Shown here: positions 26,147-35,000 of the stretch, piece after piece | How positions within the stretch are numbered: the stretch's first letter is position 1 | How the letters are laid out: each line of letters begins with the position of its first letter | Origin: Streptomyces sp. HUAS ZL42 | GTDB lineage: Bacteria > Actinomycetota > Actinomycetes > Streptomycetales > Streptomycetaceae | Reading direction: 5' to 3' | Assembly (NCBI RefSeq): GCF_040782645.1 | Contig: NZ_CP160403.1 | Location: 9,802,887-9,866,886, forward strand | Length of the DNA stretch: 64,000 bases | Position numbers and translations under genes: made by a program | Notes under the pieces: generated by a model | What the model was told of the DNA's origin: nothing | The model's input: only the letters and a program-made list of their open reading frames with translations | Database searches by the model: none

Positions 26147-27300
26147 AACCGCAGCACAGCGACGCCCTGGTCGAGCGCGCCTTCACCCATGAGCAGATGG
26201 GAAATACAGCAGACGCTCTCGCTGACATGGACGAGGCGATCCGCGCCCGCCCCGATGCCTGGACACACGTGGTGCGCGGGCACATCAACCTGACAGCCGG
26301 ACACCGCCCCGCAGCGCTCGCCGACTTCAACCACGCCCTCGAACTCGACCCCGAGCAGGAATGGGCACGCGCCAGCCGTGCCATGGTCCACCGCACCGAG
26401 GGACGGTACGAGAACGCGCTGGCAGACCTGGACCGGGCGCTTGCCATCGACCCCGAGTACAGCTGGGCCCATGCGGAACGATCCCGGTGCCTGATGAGCT
26501 TGGAGCGGTGGGACGAAGCGCTCCGCGACATGGCGCGGGCGGCCGATCTCGACTCCGAATCGCAGTGGCACCGTGCCCACTTCGCGGGCCTGCTCCTCGA
26601 CCTCGGCCGGCACGGGGAGGCACTGCGGGAGGTGGACCGAGCTCTGGCCGACCCGAACGAACACGGACCACGAGACCGTGCCTGGCCCTACACAGTCCGA
26701 GCCTGGGCCCTGCACGGACTCGGCCGCGAGACCGAAGCACTGGCCGACCTCGACCGCGCCATCTCCGTCGACGACAGCTACCTGCTCGCCTTCGCCATGC
26801 GCGGATGGCTGTTGTGGGAGGCGGGGCAACTTGCCGAAGCCGAACGCGACTTCGACCGCGTCCTTTCCGACCAACCGCCGTGGTCATGGGCGTACGGCGG
26901 CCGCGGCGCGGTCCGTCTGTACGCCGAGCGGTACGAAGACGCCATCGATGACTTCACGCAGTCCTTCACCCTCCAGCTCGGCATGACCGACGCCGAGAAC
27001 CAGATCGCCCGTCCCCTCGTGGAACTGCTACGACAGCACCTGCCCGCGAACCGTACCCCCATCACTGCTGCGATCAGACTCGCAGCACTCCTCACCCACC
27101 AGCTGCAGTGGCCCGGCGCGACCCGGCAGGCGGCCTCCGTTCTGGCCCTGCGCCCAAGCCTGGGCCTGCTGACCGGAGGCACCCGACTACTGCGCCGCAT
27201 CGCCACGGCACTCGACGACCCACCCGAAGGCGCGGACACCAAACGAACCACCTGGACGCGGAAACTGCTGATGCCCCTCCTGCGTGCCCTCGACCCCTGA
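26147..27300 (+). pseudogene. TPR-repeat protein truncated by IS630
   Basis: The reading frame enters directly from the IS630 end (SDALVERAFTHEQMGNTADA), so the start codon and N-terminus are lost; the first internal ATG is at 26197. What remains, about 380 residues, is at least eight 34-residue TPR units (for example ALADMDEAIRARPDAWTHV, ALADFNHALELDPEQEWARA, ALADLDRALAIDPEYSWAHA) and a helical C-terminal part ending LLMPLLRALDP. TPR arrays of this kind usually bind partners at the end of NB-ARC or peptidase-like regulators. A short product from ATG 26197 could still be made if a promoter is available. Confidence 0.8.
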
Positions 27301-27334
27301 AGATCCCTGCCTGTGGTACTCGCCTGCCGGCCGG

Positions 27335-28195
27335 TCACAGTGTGGCGGGGCGGCCCCATTCGGTGTTCAGGACGACCTCGGCGTTGTGCACGAGGGGGCC
27401 GAGTTCGGCAGTGATGAGGGTCTGTTTCGCTGCCCGGTCGAACAGGTCCAGTAGCTGGGTGTGGTTGAGGGAGCTCGGGTCTGTAAGCGAAGTGCGTTCG
27501 GGCAGGAGAGCTTCCTGGAGGTCGCGCAGGCGGCCGTACAGCACGGTGATGCTTTCGATGAGATCCTCAGATCGGTTGCCGCGTGCGCGTTCGCGGGCGT
27601 GGAGCAGCCGCTTGAGAAGCGTCGAGATCAGTTGTGCTTCGGCGTCGCCCTGGTACAGCAGGTGGTCGCGTGCGTCAATGTAGACGGCCAGGGCGTCGGA
27701 GAGGTCTTTGCCGAGTTCGTCGTACAGCCGCTTCCAGGAGCCCCGGGCATCAATCCTGCGCTGCTCCTCCTCTCTGTCCGCTCGACGCTGCGCCTCTTGG
27801 GCGTCCTGGCGCTGTTGATCCTCGGCGCGGTCGGTGAGCGTGTGGCGGCGCGCCCTGTAGAAGAACACTGCTGTGGCCGCTGCGCCGGCGGCTGCGCCGA
27901 TGAGTGAGCCAAGCCCGGCGGAGAAGACGGGTGTTGGGATACCCCAGATGCTGTCCTGCGCGGATGGAGAGGTGTGCTCGGTGGGTAGACCGTTCTGGGA
28001 GGGGGCGGACGCCGTGGCGATGGCAGTAGCCGGCATCGTCGTTGAGGCGAAGGCGGTTTGCGGATGAAGCGGCATGGCGAGCGCGAGCACTGTGCTCGCG
28101 GCTGCAGATGCCTTCGCGAGACGTTGCCTTCGTGGCCCTCGGGTCCTCAGCAGTGCTTCTTGGGAGCTACGGCTAAGGTGGTTGGTTGGTGGCAT
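27335..28195 (-). CDS. Secretory/membrane coiled-coil protein
   Basis: 286 residues from ATG 28195. A basic N-terminus with a hydrophobic signal-like helix (AAASTVLALAMPLHPQTAFA) leads to a short Ser/Thr-rich segment, then a second membrane helix (FSAGLGSLIGAAAGAAATAV) followed by a highly charged coiled coil (RAEDQQRQDAQEAQRRADRE) and a helical domain (KRLYDELGKDLSDALAVYID). The layout fits a protein with both helices in the membrane and a cytoplasmic helical bundle. It is unrecognised. It converges with the truncated TPR gene. Confidence 0.75.
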   Translation of the reverse strand: MPPTNHLSRSSQEALLRTRGPRRQRLAKASAAASTVLALAMPLHPQTAFASTTMPATAIATASAPSQNGLPTEHTSPSAQDSIWGIPTPVFSAGLGSLIGAAAGAAATAVFFYRARRHTLTDRAEDQQRQDAQEAQRRADREEEQRRIDARGSWKRLYDELGKDLSDALAVYIDARDHLLYQGDAEAQLISTLLKRLLHARERARGNRSEDLIESITVLYGRLRDLQEALLPERTSLTDPSSLNHTQLLDLFDRAAKQTLITAELGPLVHNAEVVLNTEWGRPATL

Positions 28196-28399
28196 GTAGG
28201 TGTCCCCTTCTGCCCTTCCCCGGTCTGAAAGGTTCCTAGGCCCGGGGCCGGGGAATGGGCAGTCGTAATCAGCAGTTGTATCGGCTCATCCGGAAACGAG
28301 TCATATTCCTCGATCTCTACGCTAAAGCCGGCACGCCGAATTCGGCCCGGGTTCGGTACGAGCGAGACATTTCAGCAATGTGCTCGATGCCCTTCTCAC
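28196..28399. other. Upstream region and decayed DNA
   Basis: The first half carries the presumed promoter of the coiled-coil gene on the minus strand; the rest is decayed sequence with no gene. It joins the radical-SAM remnant at about 28400. Confidence 0.35.
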
Positions 28400-28855
28400 T
28401 GGAGTGCGTTGCATCCGTTCTTTGGGCTGTCGTGGTCCGTGGGTATCACGGCCTCCGCTAAGACTGACGTCTACCGACACCCCGTGTCGGCGGAACAGTT
28501 CCATCCAATGAGGGCTCAGAAGAGTCGCATTGTTCTGCACGGAGATATCACAGTCGACCGTACCGCGCAGCAGTTGTCCCGAAGCTAGCAGGAGGTGTTC
28601 GATTCGGGTGCGGACCGCGAGTAAGGGCTCGCCACCGTGCAGGATCACCCAAACCTGGCGCACGGCGTCCTGGCGACCGGTTTAGCCAGTTGATTGGTCT
28701 ATGGCGGCCGTCGCCATGACGGATGGTCTGTGCCGCCAGGTGCGGTCCCTCAGTTCGTAGACGTAGCAGTGATCGCAGGCCAGATTGCACGGCTGGACGA
28801 CCTTCCCCATCCACTCCACGAAGGGCTTCACCTCCCGCACCTGCCCCCTCTGCAC
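28400..28855 (-). pseudogene. Radical SAM/SPASM peptide maturase remnant (FxsB-like)
   Basis: On the minus strand from GTG 28855 the protein reads KPFVEWMGKVVQPCNLACDH CYVYE, with the CxxxCxxC iron-sulfur motif of radical SAM enzymes and the local context typical of FxsB-type maturases. A TAA follows at STG, and past a deletion or frameshift the family sequence resumes as VWVILHGGEPLL, VDCDISVQNNATLLSPHWME and FRRHGVSVDVSLSGGRDTHG. The C-terminal SPASM part is gone. FxsB enzymes cross-link residues in the FxSxx-COOH family of RiPP precursors. This copy is inactive. Confidence 0.75.
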
Positions 28856-28856
28856 T

Positions 28857-29054
28857 ACAGCGCTCGGGCTCCCGGCTGTCGTTCCCGGCGGATTGGACCA
28901 TGGCTGCCTCCACCCTGTTGGGCTGCAGCGCATCCCGCCGGACCCTCTTCGTAGCCCGGCCCAGCGCACTGTCGGGCAGATCGTCCAGTTCTACAGCCGT
29001 GACACCGCTGAGGTGCACCACATCGAACTCCACGTCACTCGGCGGCATCTCCAT
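28857..29054 (-). pseudogene. Possible FxSxx-type RiPP precursor
   Basis: From ATG 29054, with a run of G just upstream, a short protein reads PSDVEFDVVHLSGVTAVELD and DLPDSALGRATKRVRRDALQ. The L..v....L..L.dSaL..A..RV pattern is the leader-like pattern of FxsA precursors, and it lies directly upstream of the radical-SAM remnant on the same strand. No clean stop is found before the radical-SAM start and the expected FxSxx end is not visible, so the gene is either altered or misread. Confidence 0.45.
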
Positions 29055-29349
29055 GGACCCCCCGTGCTCGCTCGACCCGCGGAGGTCCGGGCGTGGCCCC
29101 GGACTCACGGGTGTGGACCTGCGTCAGGAAACAACTCAGCGCTCCGTATGCCGAGTTGCGGATGGTGTGGTGCTGTTCGGTTCTAGTCTCGGGGAAGCAC
29201 AGAGACCAACGAGGAGCCAGCGGGCGAGGGCCGTCCGACCGCGTGCGTCTCGATCTGGTCAGCACTGCCAAACCCTCCCGTTCCACTCGGTGTTGGCACC
29301 TGTGCTACGCCAAGTCACCATGAGTCTTCTCTTCTTGGCGAGGTGACGC

Positions 29350-29825
29350 ATGGCGGCTACGACCACTCCTGGCCAGCGCGTTCCGGGGCCGGGTGCGAGG
29401 ATAGGAGACGACGATCTGCCCCCGTTGTTCCGTTCCAACGACCGGTGGGCGCTGAACCGTCAGAGCGAGTCGTTCCGGGCGACCAGGACCGAGCTGCCTC
29501 TGCTGCTCGTGGCGACCGGCTGCGCCACTCTCGCCGACTGCTTCAACAGCCACGTTCTCACCGCTCTGTCCCCCCTGCTGTACGGCCTCACGGTGATCGC
29601 CGGCGTCGTCATCCGCCGGCGCCGGGCACGGGCCCACTGGCAGGCGCACCGCGACGCCGCCGAGACGGTGAAGTCGCTGGCCTGGCAGTACATGGTCCAC
29701 GGCGGACCGCTGCACTCCGCCGTCCCCGACCCCGAAGGACTGTTCCACCAGCAGTTGGAGGAACGGCTGTGCCCGCTGCGCCGGGTCGGCTGGCAGGAAC
29801 CCTCCCACGATCCCGGCACCCCCGT
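29350..29825 (+). pseudogene. DUF4231-like membrane protein, N-terminal part
   Basis: From ATG 29350 (GAGG upstream) the protein reads FRSNDRWALNRQSESFRATR, two membrane helices (LPLLLVATGCATLADCF; ALSPLLYGLTVIAGVVI), and AETVKSLAWQYMVHGGPLHS to RRVGWQEPS. This is the N-terminal half of a DUF4231 protein, a family often next to TIR or NB-ARC genes. After about 29825 the DNA belongs to an opposite-strand NB-ARC gene, although the frame stays open to 29964. The C-terminal half is at about 31085. Confidence 0.65.
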
Positions 29826-29831
29826 GTGTCC

Positions 29832-31060
29832 CGCCGAGCGTGTCGGCGATCCGGTTGGCTTCCTTTGCCGACAGTCCGTCCACCCTCCGGCGCAACAGGT
29901 TGATGGTTTCCGACCTGATGAAGGAGTCAACCTCCATGGCGGCCTCGTTCTCCTCATGCGTTGACTGTCGTTCTGTGATGATGACGTGTGGGAAGGTACC
30001 GCTCCACTGTCGTGTCTCCCTGGTCCCTGCTTCGGCTCTCGCTGTCCGTGTCCTGGCTGTCGGTCACGTTGCCGAAAACCAGCAGCCAGCGACCATGTTG
30101 GCTGCGCCGCAGCGCCATCATGGTCGCCTGGGCACGTTCGTCGACCGTGTCGCCCGGAGTTTCCAGCTCGAGGACCAGCTCCGCGAGGAGCTGCGGGATG
30201 CGGTTCGGCTGCTCGGCCGGGGTCCAGTGCACGAGGTCGTACTGGGAACCGTAGTGGTGGACGTATTCCTGCGTGATCTGGGTCTTGCCGATGCCACCCA
30301 GTCCGTAGAGGAACACTTTGCCCACCGGCGTGTCCGCACGCAGTGATTCGGCGCTCAACTCCATTCGCAGCCGGTCCAGTTGAATGTCGCGGCCGATGAA
30401 GGTGTTGTTGCGGCGCGGGACGTTGAAAATCCTGGGCACCAGGCCCGGATAGGCGATGCCGTCGGCTACAGGCGTAGAGGCGGCGGCTCCTTCGAGTTCG
30501 AGCGGGGTGAAGACCTTGCTGAGGGCCTGTTCCTCCGATGCGTCCACCAGAGTGAATCCCGGCGGGCCGCGCAGCGCCACCTCCGATTGGTGCCCGCGGG
30601 TCCGCACCCCGATGATCTTGGGCCCTTGGGGGTCGCGACAAGTGCGCGCACCTCGTCGGCGACCGGTGTGGCGGAGAAGACGGGCGAGAGCAGCGCGATG
30701 ACCACGCCGGCCCCGTTCCCCGGGCCACTGGACAGCGGCACCGACGGGCTGCTTCCGCGTAGCGTCACGGCCATCCCCGCGGACTGGAGCTGGGCCGCGA
30801 GCCACTCGCCCCAGGCGCAGTCGCGCAGCGCGAAGTCGATCCGCACCCGCGGCACCAGGCACCGGCACCGGGACCCGCTGGAAACGGGCGAGCAACTGCC
30901 GGCGCACCGGCTCCTTGACGGCTGAAGGGCCGTTACCTGCCCGTCCGTGATCACCGAGGTGAGACGTCCGTAGGCGCCCAGCAGGGAGGCGGGCTGCCGG
31001 GGCGTGTCCGCGACGGTGGCCAGGACCTCCTCGTAGGCGAAGAACGTTTTGTAGGGCCCC
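29832..31060 (-). pseudogene. TIR-like / NB-ARC protein fragment (FxsT-like)
   Basis: Read on the minus strand the fragment begins with a TIR-like domain (RIDFALRDCAWGEWLAAQLQ; GAGVVIALLSPVFSATP), shifts frame near 30635, and continues PKIIGVRTRGHQSEVALRG, FTLVDASEEQALSKVF, then the NB-ARC part (NTFIGRDIQLDRLRMEL; P-loop YGLGGIGKTQ; WLLVFGNV). Another shift near 29975 leads to HVIITERQSTHEEN and MEVDSFIRSETINLLRRRVD, with KEANRIADTLGG at the end. The expected TPR tail is missing. The order resembles the FxsT protein of FxSxx RiPP loci. Two frameshifts and truncation make it non-functional. Confidence 0.7.
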
Positions 31061-31084
31061 AGTAGGCGTCCGGGTCGGACGCCC

Positions 31085-31300
31085 GCGGTGTGTCCTTCAG
31101 GGCTATCCGCAGAACACCCGCGCCATGCGGGCGGTACGCGCCCAGCGGTTCGCGGCACGCAAGGACATCTACCTGCGCGACCGTGTCCTCGACCAGCTCG
31201 GCTGGTACGGCGGCCGGGCGGGCCAGGCGCACCGGCGTAGCGGCGAACTGGGACCTGAGCGGCCTGCTGGCCGCCGCGGCGGCCAGCGTCGCCTGACTGG
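31085..31300 (+). pseudogene. DUF4231-like protein, C-terminal part
   Basis: Forward reading RAMRAVRAQRFAARKDIYLR and DRVLDQLGWYGGRAGQAHRR is the continuation expected of the DUF4231 protein begun at 29350; a frame change follows and a helix-like NWDLSGLLAAAAASVA is seen before the sequence decays. About 1.25 kb of opposite-strand NB-ARC DNA lies between the two halves. Confidence 0.55.
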
Positions 31301-31439
31301 AGACCGGATCGGGCGCGAAGTAGCTGTGCAGGCCCGGCGCCTCCAGGTCCACCCGCCCCACCCTTGAACGAGTAGAACGTGACGATGGTGCCGGCGTTGC
31401 CTCAGCGCGGCCATTCACCGGTGGGTAGGGGACCCGGAA

Positions 31440-31609
31440 GGCTCGGCTGCCCTTTCTGTATTTCACTGTGTTTGACGGATTCCTCTTTATCTGTAAGGTA
31501 ATCGGACGTCCCCGGATGCTCCTTTTGAAAAAAATCACCTCAAATTCCGCACTAAATACGGATGTGAAACATTGTCAACTCAATTCAAGAAGTTCTTTTG
31601 AAGGCTTAG
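31440..31609. other. AT-rich gene-free stretch before IS
   Basis: A run of clearly lower GC than the rest of the window (for example TTTTGAAAAAAATCACC) ends in CTTAG, the presumed target repeat of the next IS. It may be a promoter region of a lost gene or DNA from elsewhere. Confidence 0.35.
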
Positions 31610-31682
31610 AGTTCGTAACACGATCTTGTTGAGGTGTCCTGGCCGGGCGTGACCGATGTGACGATTCGGCGTTCGGGAGGGT

Positions 31683-32491
31683 GTGAGCACTCGGCCGTGG
31701 ATCGTGGATGACGACTTGTGGACACTGATCGAGCCGCTGCTGCCGCCCTGGCCGGAGCGATCGCCGGGGCCTCGGCCGGTGGCGGACCGGCTGTGTCTGC
31801 AGGGCATTCTGTACGTGCTCCACAACGACATAGCCTGGCAACTGCTGCCTCTGGAGCTGGGGTTCGGCTCCGGACACACCTGCTGGCGGCGTCTGGAGCG
31901 GTGGCAGGAGGCTGGGGTCTTCGACCGGCTGCACCGCATTCTGCTTGCCGAGCTGAATGCGGCCGGCGCACTCGACTGGTCCAGGGCGTGTGTGGACGGC
32001 TCCCACATCCGTGCGAAAAAGGGGGAGCCGACACCGGTCCGTCACCGGTCGACCGCCGGAAGACGGGCAGCAAGCACCACTTGATCTGCGACGGACGCGG
32101 CACGCCGCTCAAGGTCATCACCACCGCGGCGAACGTCAACGACGTCACCCAGACCCTCGCCCTGGTCGACGGCATCCCGCCGGTGGCCGGGCGTCCCGGC
32201 CGGCCACGCCGCCGTCCCGATTCGCTGCTCGGGGACAAGGGATACGACTCCAACCCGAACCGCGTGGAGCTGCGCAAGCGCCGGATCCTGCCGGTGATCT
32301 CCCGCAAGGGCGCCCCGAACATCAAGGGCCTGGGCAAGCTCCGTTACGTCGTCGAGCAGACCTTCGCCCTGCTCCACCAGTTCAAACGCCTCGCGGTCCG
32401 CTGGGAACGCCGAACCGAACTCCACGACGCCTTCGTTTCCTTGGCCTGCGGCCTCATCTGCTGGAGGCGACTGAAGAAGCACCGATCATGA
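31683..32491 (+). CDS. IS5-family transposase, two frames
   Basis: The first frame from GTG 31683 reads PWIVDDDLWTLIEPLLPPWP, LQGILYVLHNDIAWQLLP and WSRACVDGSHIRAKKG; the second, one base back, continues GGADTGPSPVDRRKTGSKHH, SLLGDKGYDSNPNRVELRKR and YVVEQTFALLHQFKRLAVRW. The DDE residues are Asp in CVDGSH, Asp in LGDKGYD and Glu in VVEQTF. The switch lies at AAAAAGGGGG (32016-32025), a plausible -1 slippage site, and programmed -1 frameshifting is known in the IS427 group of IS5, so this may be a functional transposase rather than a pseudogene. Confidence 0.8.
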
Positions 32492-32510
32492 TCGTGTCAC
32501 GAGCTTTTGG

Positions 32511-32930
32511 CTACAACTCACACCACTCACCCAGAGGGCCGGCCGCCCGCGTCTGCGTGAAGTCGTGCACCAGCTCCCACGCCCGATCGATGTCCAGGAC
32601 AAAGTCGCCCGTGAACACGGCGAGGTGGTCCATGATCGGGACTTCGACCTCGGTACCCGAGGGTACGGTGCCGTCTCCTGCGAGCAGAGACATCCGCTCG
32701 GTGTCACTCATCAGGTGGACGACCGCGTGATTGTCTCGGAAGGCCAGGATCAGCACCGGGAACTCCCTGTTCGGCGACCGAACCTCGAGGTACCCCTGGC
32801 CACAGGAACGCAGGTCGTTGAAGCGATCTGACAGAGCCTTCACCTCTGAACGTCTCTCATCCGGATGGAATAGTCCAGATTCCGGCGACGTCGCCGCCCA
32901 CATCGCGCTCATCCAGTCCCTCTTCCCCAC
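32511..32930 (-). CDS. Imm1-family immunity protein
   Basis: 139 residues from GTG 32930 (internal ATG at 32912 possible). The core GYLEVRSPNREFPVLILAFR, VVHLMSDTERMSLLAGDG, HLAVFTGDFVLDIDRAWELV and the C-terminal GEWCEL with its Trp fit the Imm1 family, whose members neutralise deaminase-type and other polymorphic toxins. No toxin gene is nearby. It is enclosed between two copies of an IS right end and is thus probably mobile cargo; it may protect its host against toxins of relatives. The function of this copy is inferred from the family only. Confidence 0.75.
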   Translation of the reverse strand: MGKRDWMSAMWAATSPESGLFHPDERRSEVKALSDRFNDLRSCGQGYLEVRSPNREFPVLILAFRDNHAVVHLMSDTERMSLLAGDGTVPSGTEVEVPIMDHLAVFTGDFVLDIDRAWELVHDFTQTRAAGPLGEWCEL

Positions 32931-33127
32931 ACAAGCCGTCGCCCAGGATCCAGGGCCACGCTCCCACGTTCCGCCACGACAGGACTACTGGGACTGGGCA
33001 GCATGATCGTGTTACGAGCTCTTAGTGGGCGGTTCGTGAGTCTTTGAGTGGATCTGCTGTCGCCTGATGGTGTGGTGGCGGGGCGGAATCTGCCGGTCCG
33101 CGGCTGCTGATCTGGTGATGTGCTCGG

Positions 33128-33977
33128 GTGAGTGAACGCAAGCCGTATCCGAGTGACTTATCGGACGGGCAGTGGTCGTTGATCGAGCCGGTGATCCACC
33201 GCGTGGAAGGACCGGCACCGCTCGGTCAGCGGCCACCAGGGCGCCTACGACATGCGGGAGATCGTGAACGCGGTCCTCTACCAGGGGCGGACCGGCTGCC
33301 AGTGGGCCTACCTCCCGCACGGCCTGCCGCAGAAGAGCGCGACCTACTACTACTTCGCCGCCTGGCGGGACGACAGAACCGACCAGGTCATCCATGAACT
33401 CCTGCGCTGCCAGGTCCGCGAACGCGCCCGCCGATTAGAGGACCCGACCCTGGTGGTGCTCGACACCCAGAGTGTCCACGTGGCCGCCGGGGTCCCCACC
33501 GCCACGAGTGGCCACGATCCGGCCAAGCGGGTGCCCGGCCGCAAACGCGGCCTGGCCGTGGACGTCCTCGGCCTGGTCATCGCGGTCATCGTCCTCGCCG
33601 CGAACACCCACGACAACGCCGCGGGCATCATCCTGTTGGACCAGGTCGCCGAGCACGCCGGCGGAACCGTCCGCAAAGCCCTGGTTGACCAGGGCTTCAA
33701 GAACCAGGTCGTCGACCACGGCGCCGGCCTGGGCATCGACGTCGTGATCGTCGCACGCAACCCGCAGGACAAGGGCTTCGTGCCGCAGCCGAAGCGGTGG
33801 AGGGTCGAACAGACCTACGGGACCCTGATACTGCACCGGCGCCTGGTCCGCGACTACGAGCACCGCCCCTCCTCCTCTGCCTCCCGCGTCTACTGGGCGA
33901 TGACCCACGTCATGACCCGACGCCTCACCGGCACGAACACTCCCACCTGGCGCCCGGCACAGGCGGCGGCAGCGTGA
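33128..33977 (+). pseudogene. IS5-family transposase with N-terminal frameshift
   Basis: From GTG 33128 the frame gives SERKPYPSDLSDGQWSLIEP and is then lost; an extra C at about 33191 (GTGATCCACCGCG for GTGATCACCGCG) explains it. From there the protein continues to the end in one frame: MREIVNAVLYQGRTGCQWAY, VVLDTQSVHVAAGVP, GRKRGLAVDVLGLVIAVIVL, VDQGFKNQVVDHGAGLGIDV and RWRVEQTYGTLILHRRLVRD. The DDE Asp, Asp and Glu are in LDTQS, VDQGF and RVEQT. With one change it would be intact. Confidence 0.8.
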
Positions 33978-34372
33978 ACCTCCGGCCCCTGCTCGACGCC
34001 CTGGACCTCCAGGAAGAAGCCGCCCGGGCCCTGGCCGACGACCTCCGCGCACAGATCGACGACCTGCAGACCCGGCTGCGGGAGGCCGAGACACACCTGG
34101 AGCACCTCGCGATCACCCGCAAGACCGTCACCGGCCTCGCCGACCGGCTCCCGGCCGTCACGCCGGACCTGCCCGAGCACCCGGACTACCCCCGCATCCT
34201 CGCCGCCTTCAACCACGCGACCGGACCGCTACGGGCCAAGGACGTCTGCGAAGCCCTCGGCCACGAACTGCTGCCGAAGAACGTCGAAGGCACCCGCGCC
34301 AAGCTGAAACGCCTGGTCAAACTCGGGATCCTCACCGAGGCCGACACCGGCAACTTCGCCAGGAAGCAATAG
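33974..34372 (+). CDS. IS-linked coiled-coil / winged-helix protein
   Basis: 132 residues from GTG 33974, which overlaps the transposase stop (GTGA). Residues 1-50 form a coiled coil (EEAARALADDLRAQIDDLQT; REAETHLEHLAITRKTV) and the C-terminal 75 residues a winged-helix-like domain (YPRILAAFNHATGPLRAKDV; NVEGTRAKLKRLVKLGILTE). It is inside the IS ends. A protein with the same plan lies in another IS of this window (44181-44652). It may bind DNA at the ends or regulate transposase expression; unproven. Confidence 0.7.
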   Translation: MNLRPLLDALDLQEEAARALADDLRAQIDDLQTRLREAETHLEHLAITRKTVTGLADRLPAVTPDLPEHPDYPRILAAFNHATGPLRAKDVCEALGHELLPKNVEGTRAKLKRLVKLGILTEADTGNFARKQ

Positions 34373-34447
34373 CCGACACAACCTCCACCAGCAGCCTTGC
34401 CCCCACCTCAGCCAGAAACGGACATCACCTTACGAACCGCCCACTAA

Positions 34448-34467
34448 TGGGTAGTCGAGCGAAGTCC
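34448..34467 (+). pseudogene. 5' exon of intron-split transposase (20 nt)
   Basis: TGGGTAGTCGAGCGAAGTCC reads WVVERS plus two bases. Joined to GGGTTGGCTT at 36890 it gives WVVERSPGWLML, the family motif RWVVERTFGWLMLHRRL of IS5-type transposases. The rest of the 5' part of the gene is missing. Confidence 0.7.
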
Positions 34468-35000
34468 GTGCGCCACGAGGCGCTCTGTTTGTATTCCCGG
34501 CTGAGCCGGGAGGAACTCGGAAGGAGGTTCCTGGGCCAATGACTTACCTGATGCCGAAAGGCGGAGGGGACAAAAGCATGTCAGGAAACCAGTGACCGGG
34601 CTCAGTTGTCGGGGACGGTGTGCTGGGTGGCCCGCGCGATATGGCGAAGACTGAATTGTTTGAAGCCCAATCTCCAGCAGATGCAAGTTCCCATCCGCCG
34701 GAAAGACAGCTGTAACCGGCGCCGCGTTCTGCACCAGGTTTCTATAGTTGGCCGGTGCACCTCCGGAGCGCGGAGCGATGCCCAGCGAGGGCATTCAAGG
34801 AGATGAGTGGGACGCCTACGTCGCGCTATGACGTACAGCAGAGACGAACGTGGGATCGCCTACGGGACGCGAGTCCTATGGCGACGGAGGTCCCGTAGTA
34901 GTCGCCGGAGCAACGCCCGGCCAGGGAGGACGGGAAAGCCGTCCGCAGGGCGAAGGGGACCAGGTGATTCGGACACCCGAAGATCCGGGAGGTATGCGAA

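Larger units (their letters stand above)
31610..33020 (+). mobile_element. IS5-like element carrying an Imm1 gene
   Basis: The left end AGTTCGTAACACGATC and the right end GATCGTGTTACGAGCT (33005-33020) are inverted repeats differing at one base, and both are flanked by CTTAG. A third copy of the right end (ATCGTGTCACGAGCTT, 32491-32506) lies inside, 5 bp from the end of the Imm1 gene. The unit therefore looks like an IS of about 900 bp extended to a more distant end so that it now includes a 420-bp immunity-type gene. Confidence 0.7.
33023..34446 (+). mobile_element. IS5-like element with coiled-coil/wHTH partner gene
   Basis: Terminal repeats TAGTGGGCGGTTCGTGAG (33023-33040) and CTTACGAACCGCCCACTA (34429-34446) match at 17 of 18 positions, each with TA at the outer edge. 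Length 1,424 bp. It holds a transposase and a second gene overlapping it by GTGA. It abuts the Imm1-bearing IS on the left and the 20-nt 5' exon of a group II intron on the right. Confidence 0.85.

Noticed and set aside
31090..31420. Minus-strand frame reading GLHSYFAPDPVSSQ, taken at first for an FxsC-type protein
   Set aside because: It lies opposite the DUF4231 C-terminal remnant and shows no TIR-type or FxsC motif.
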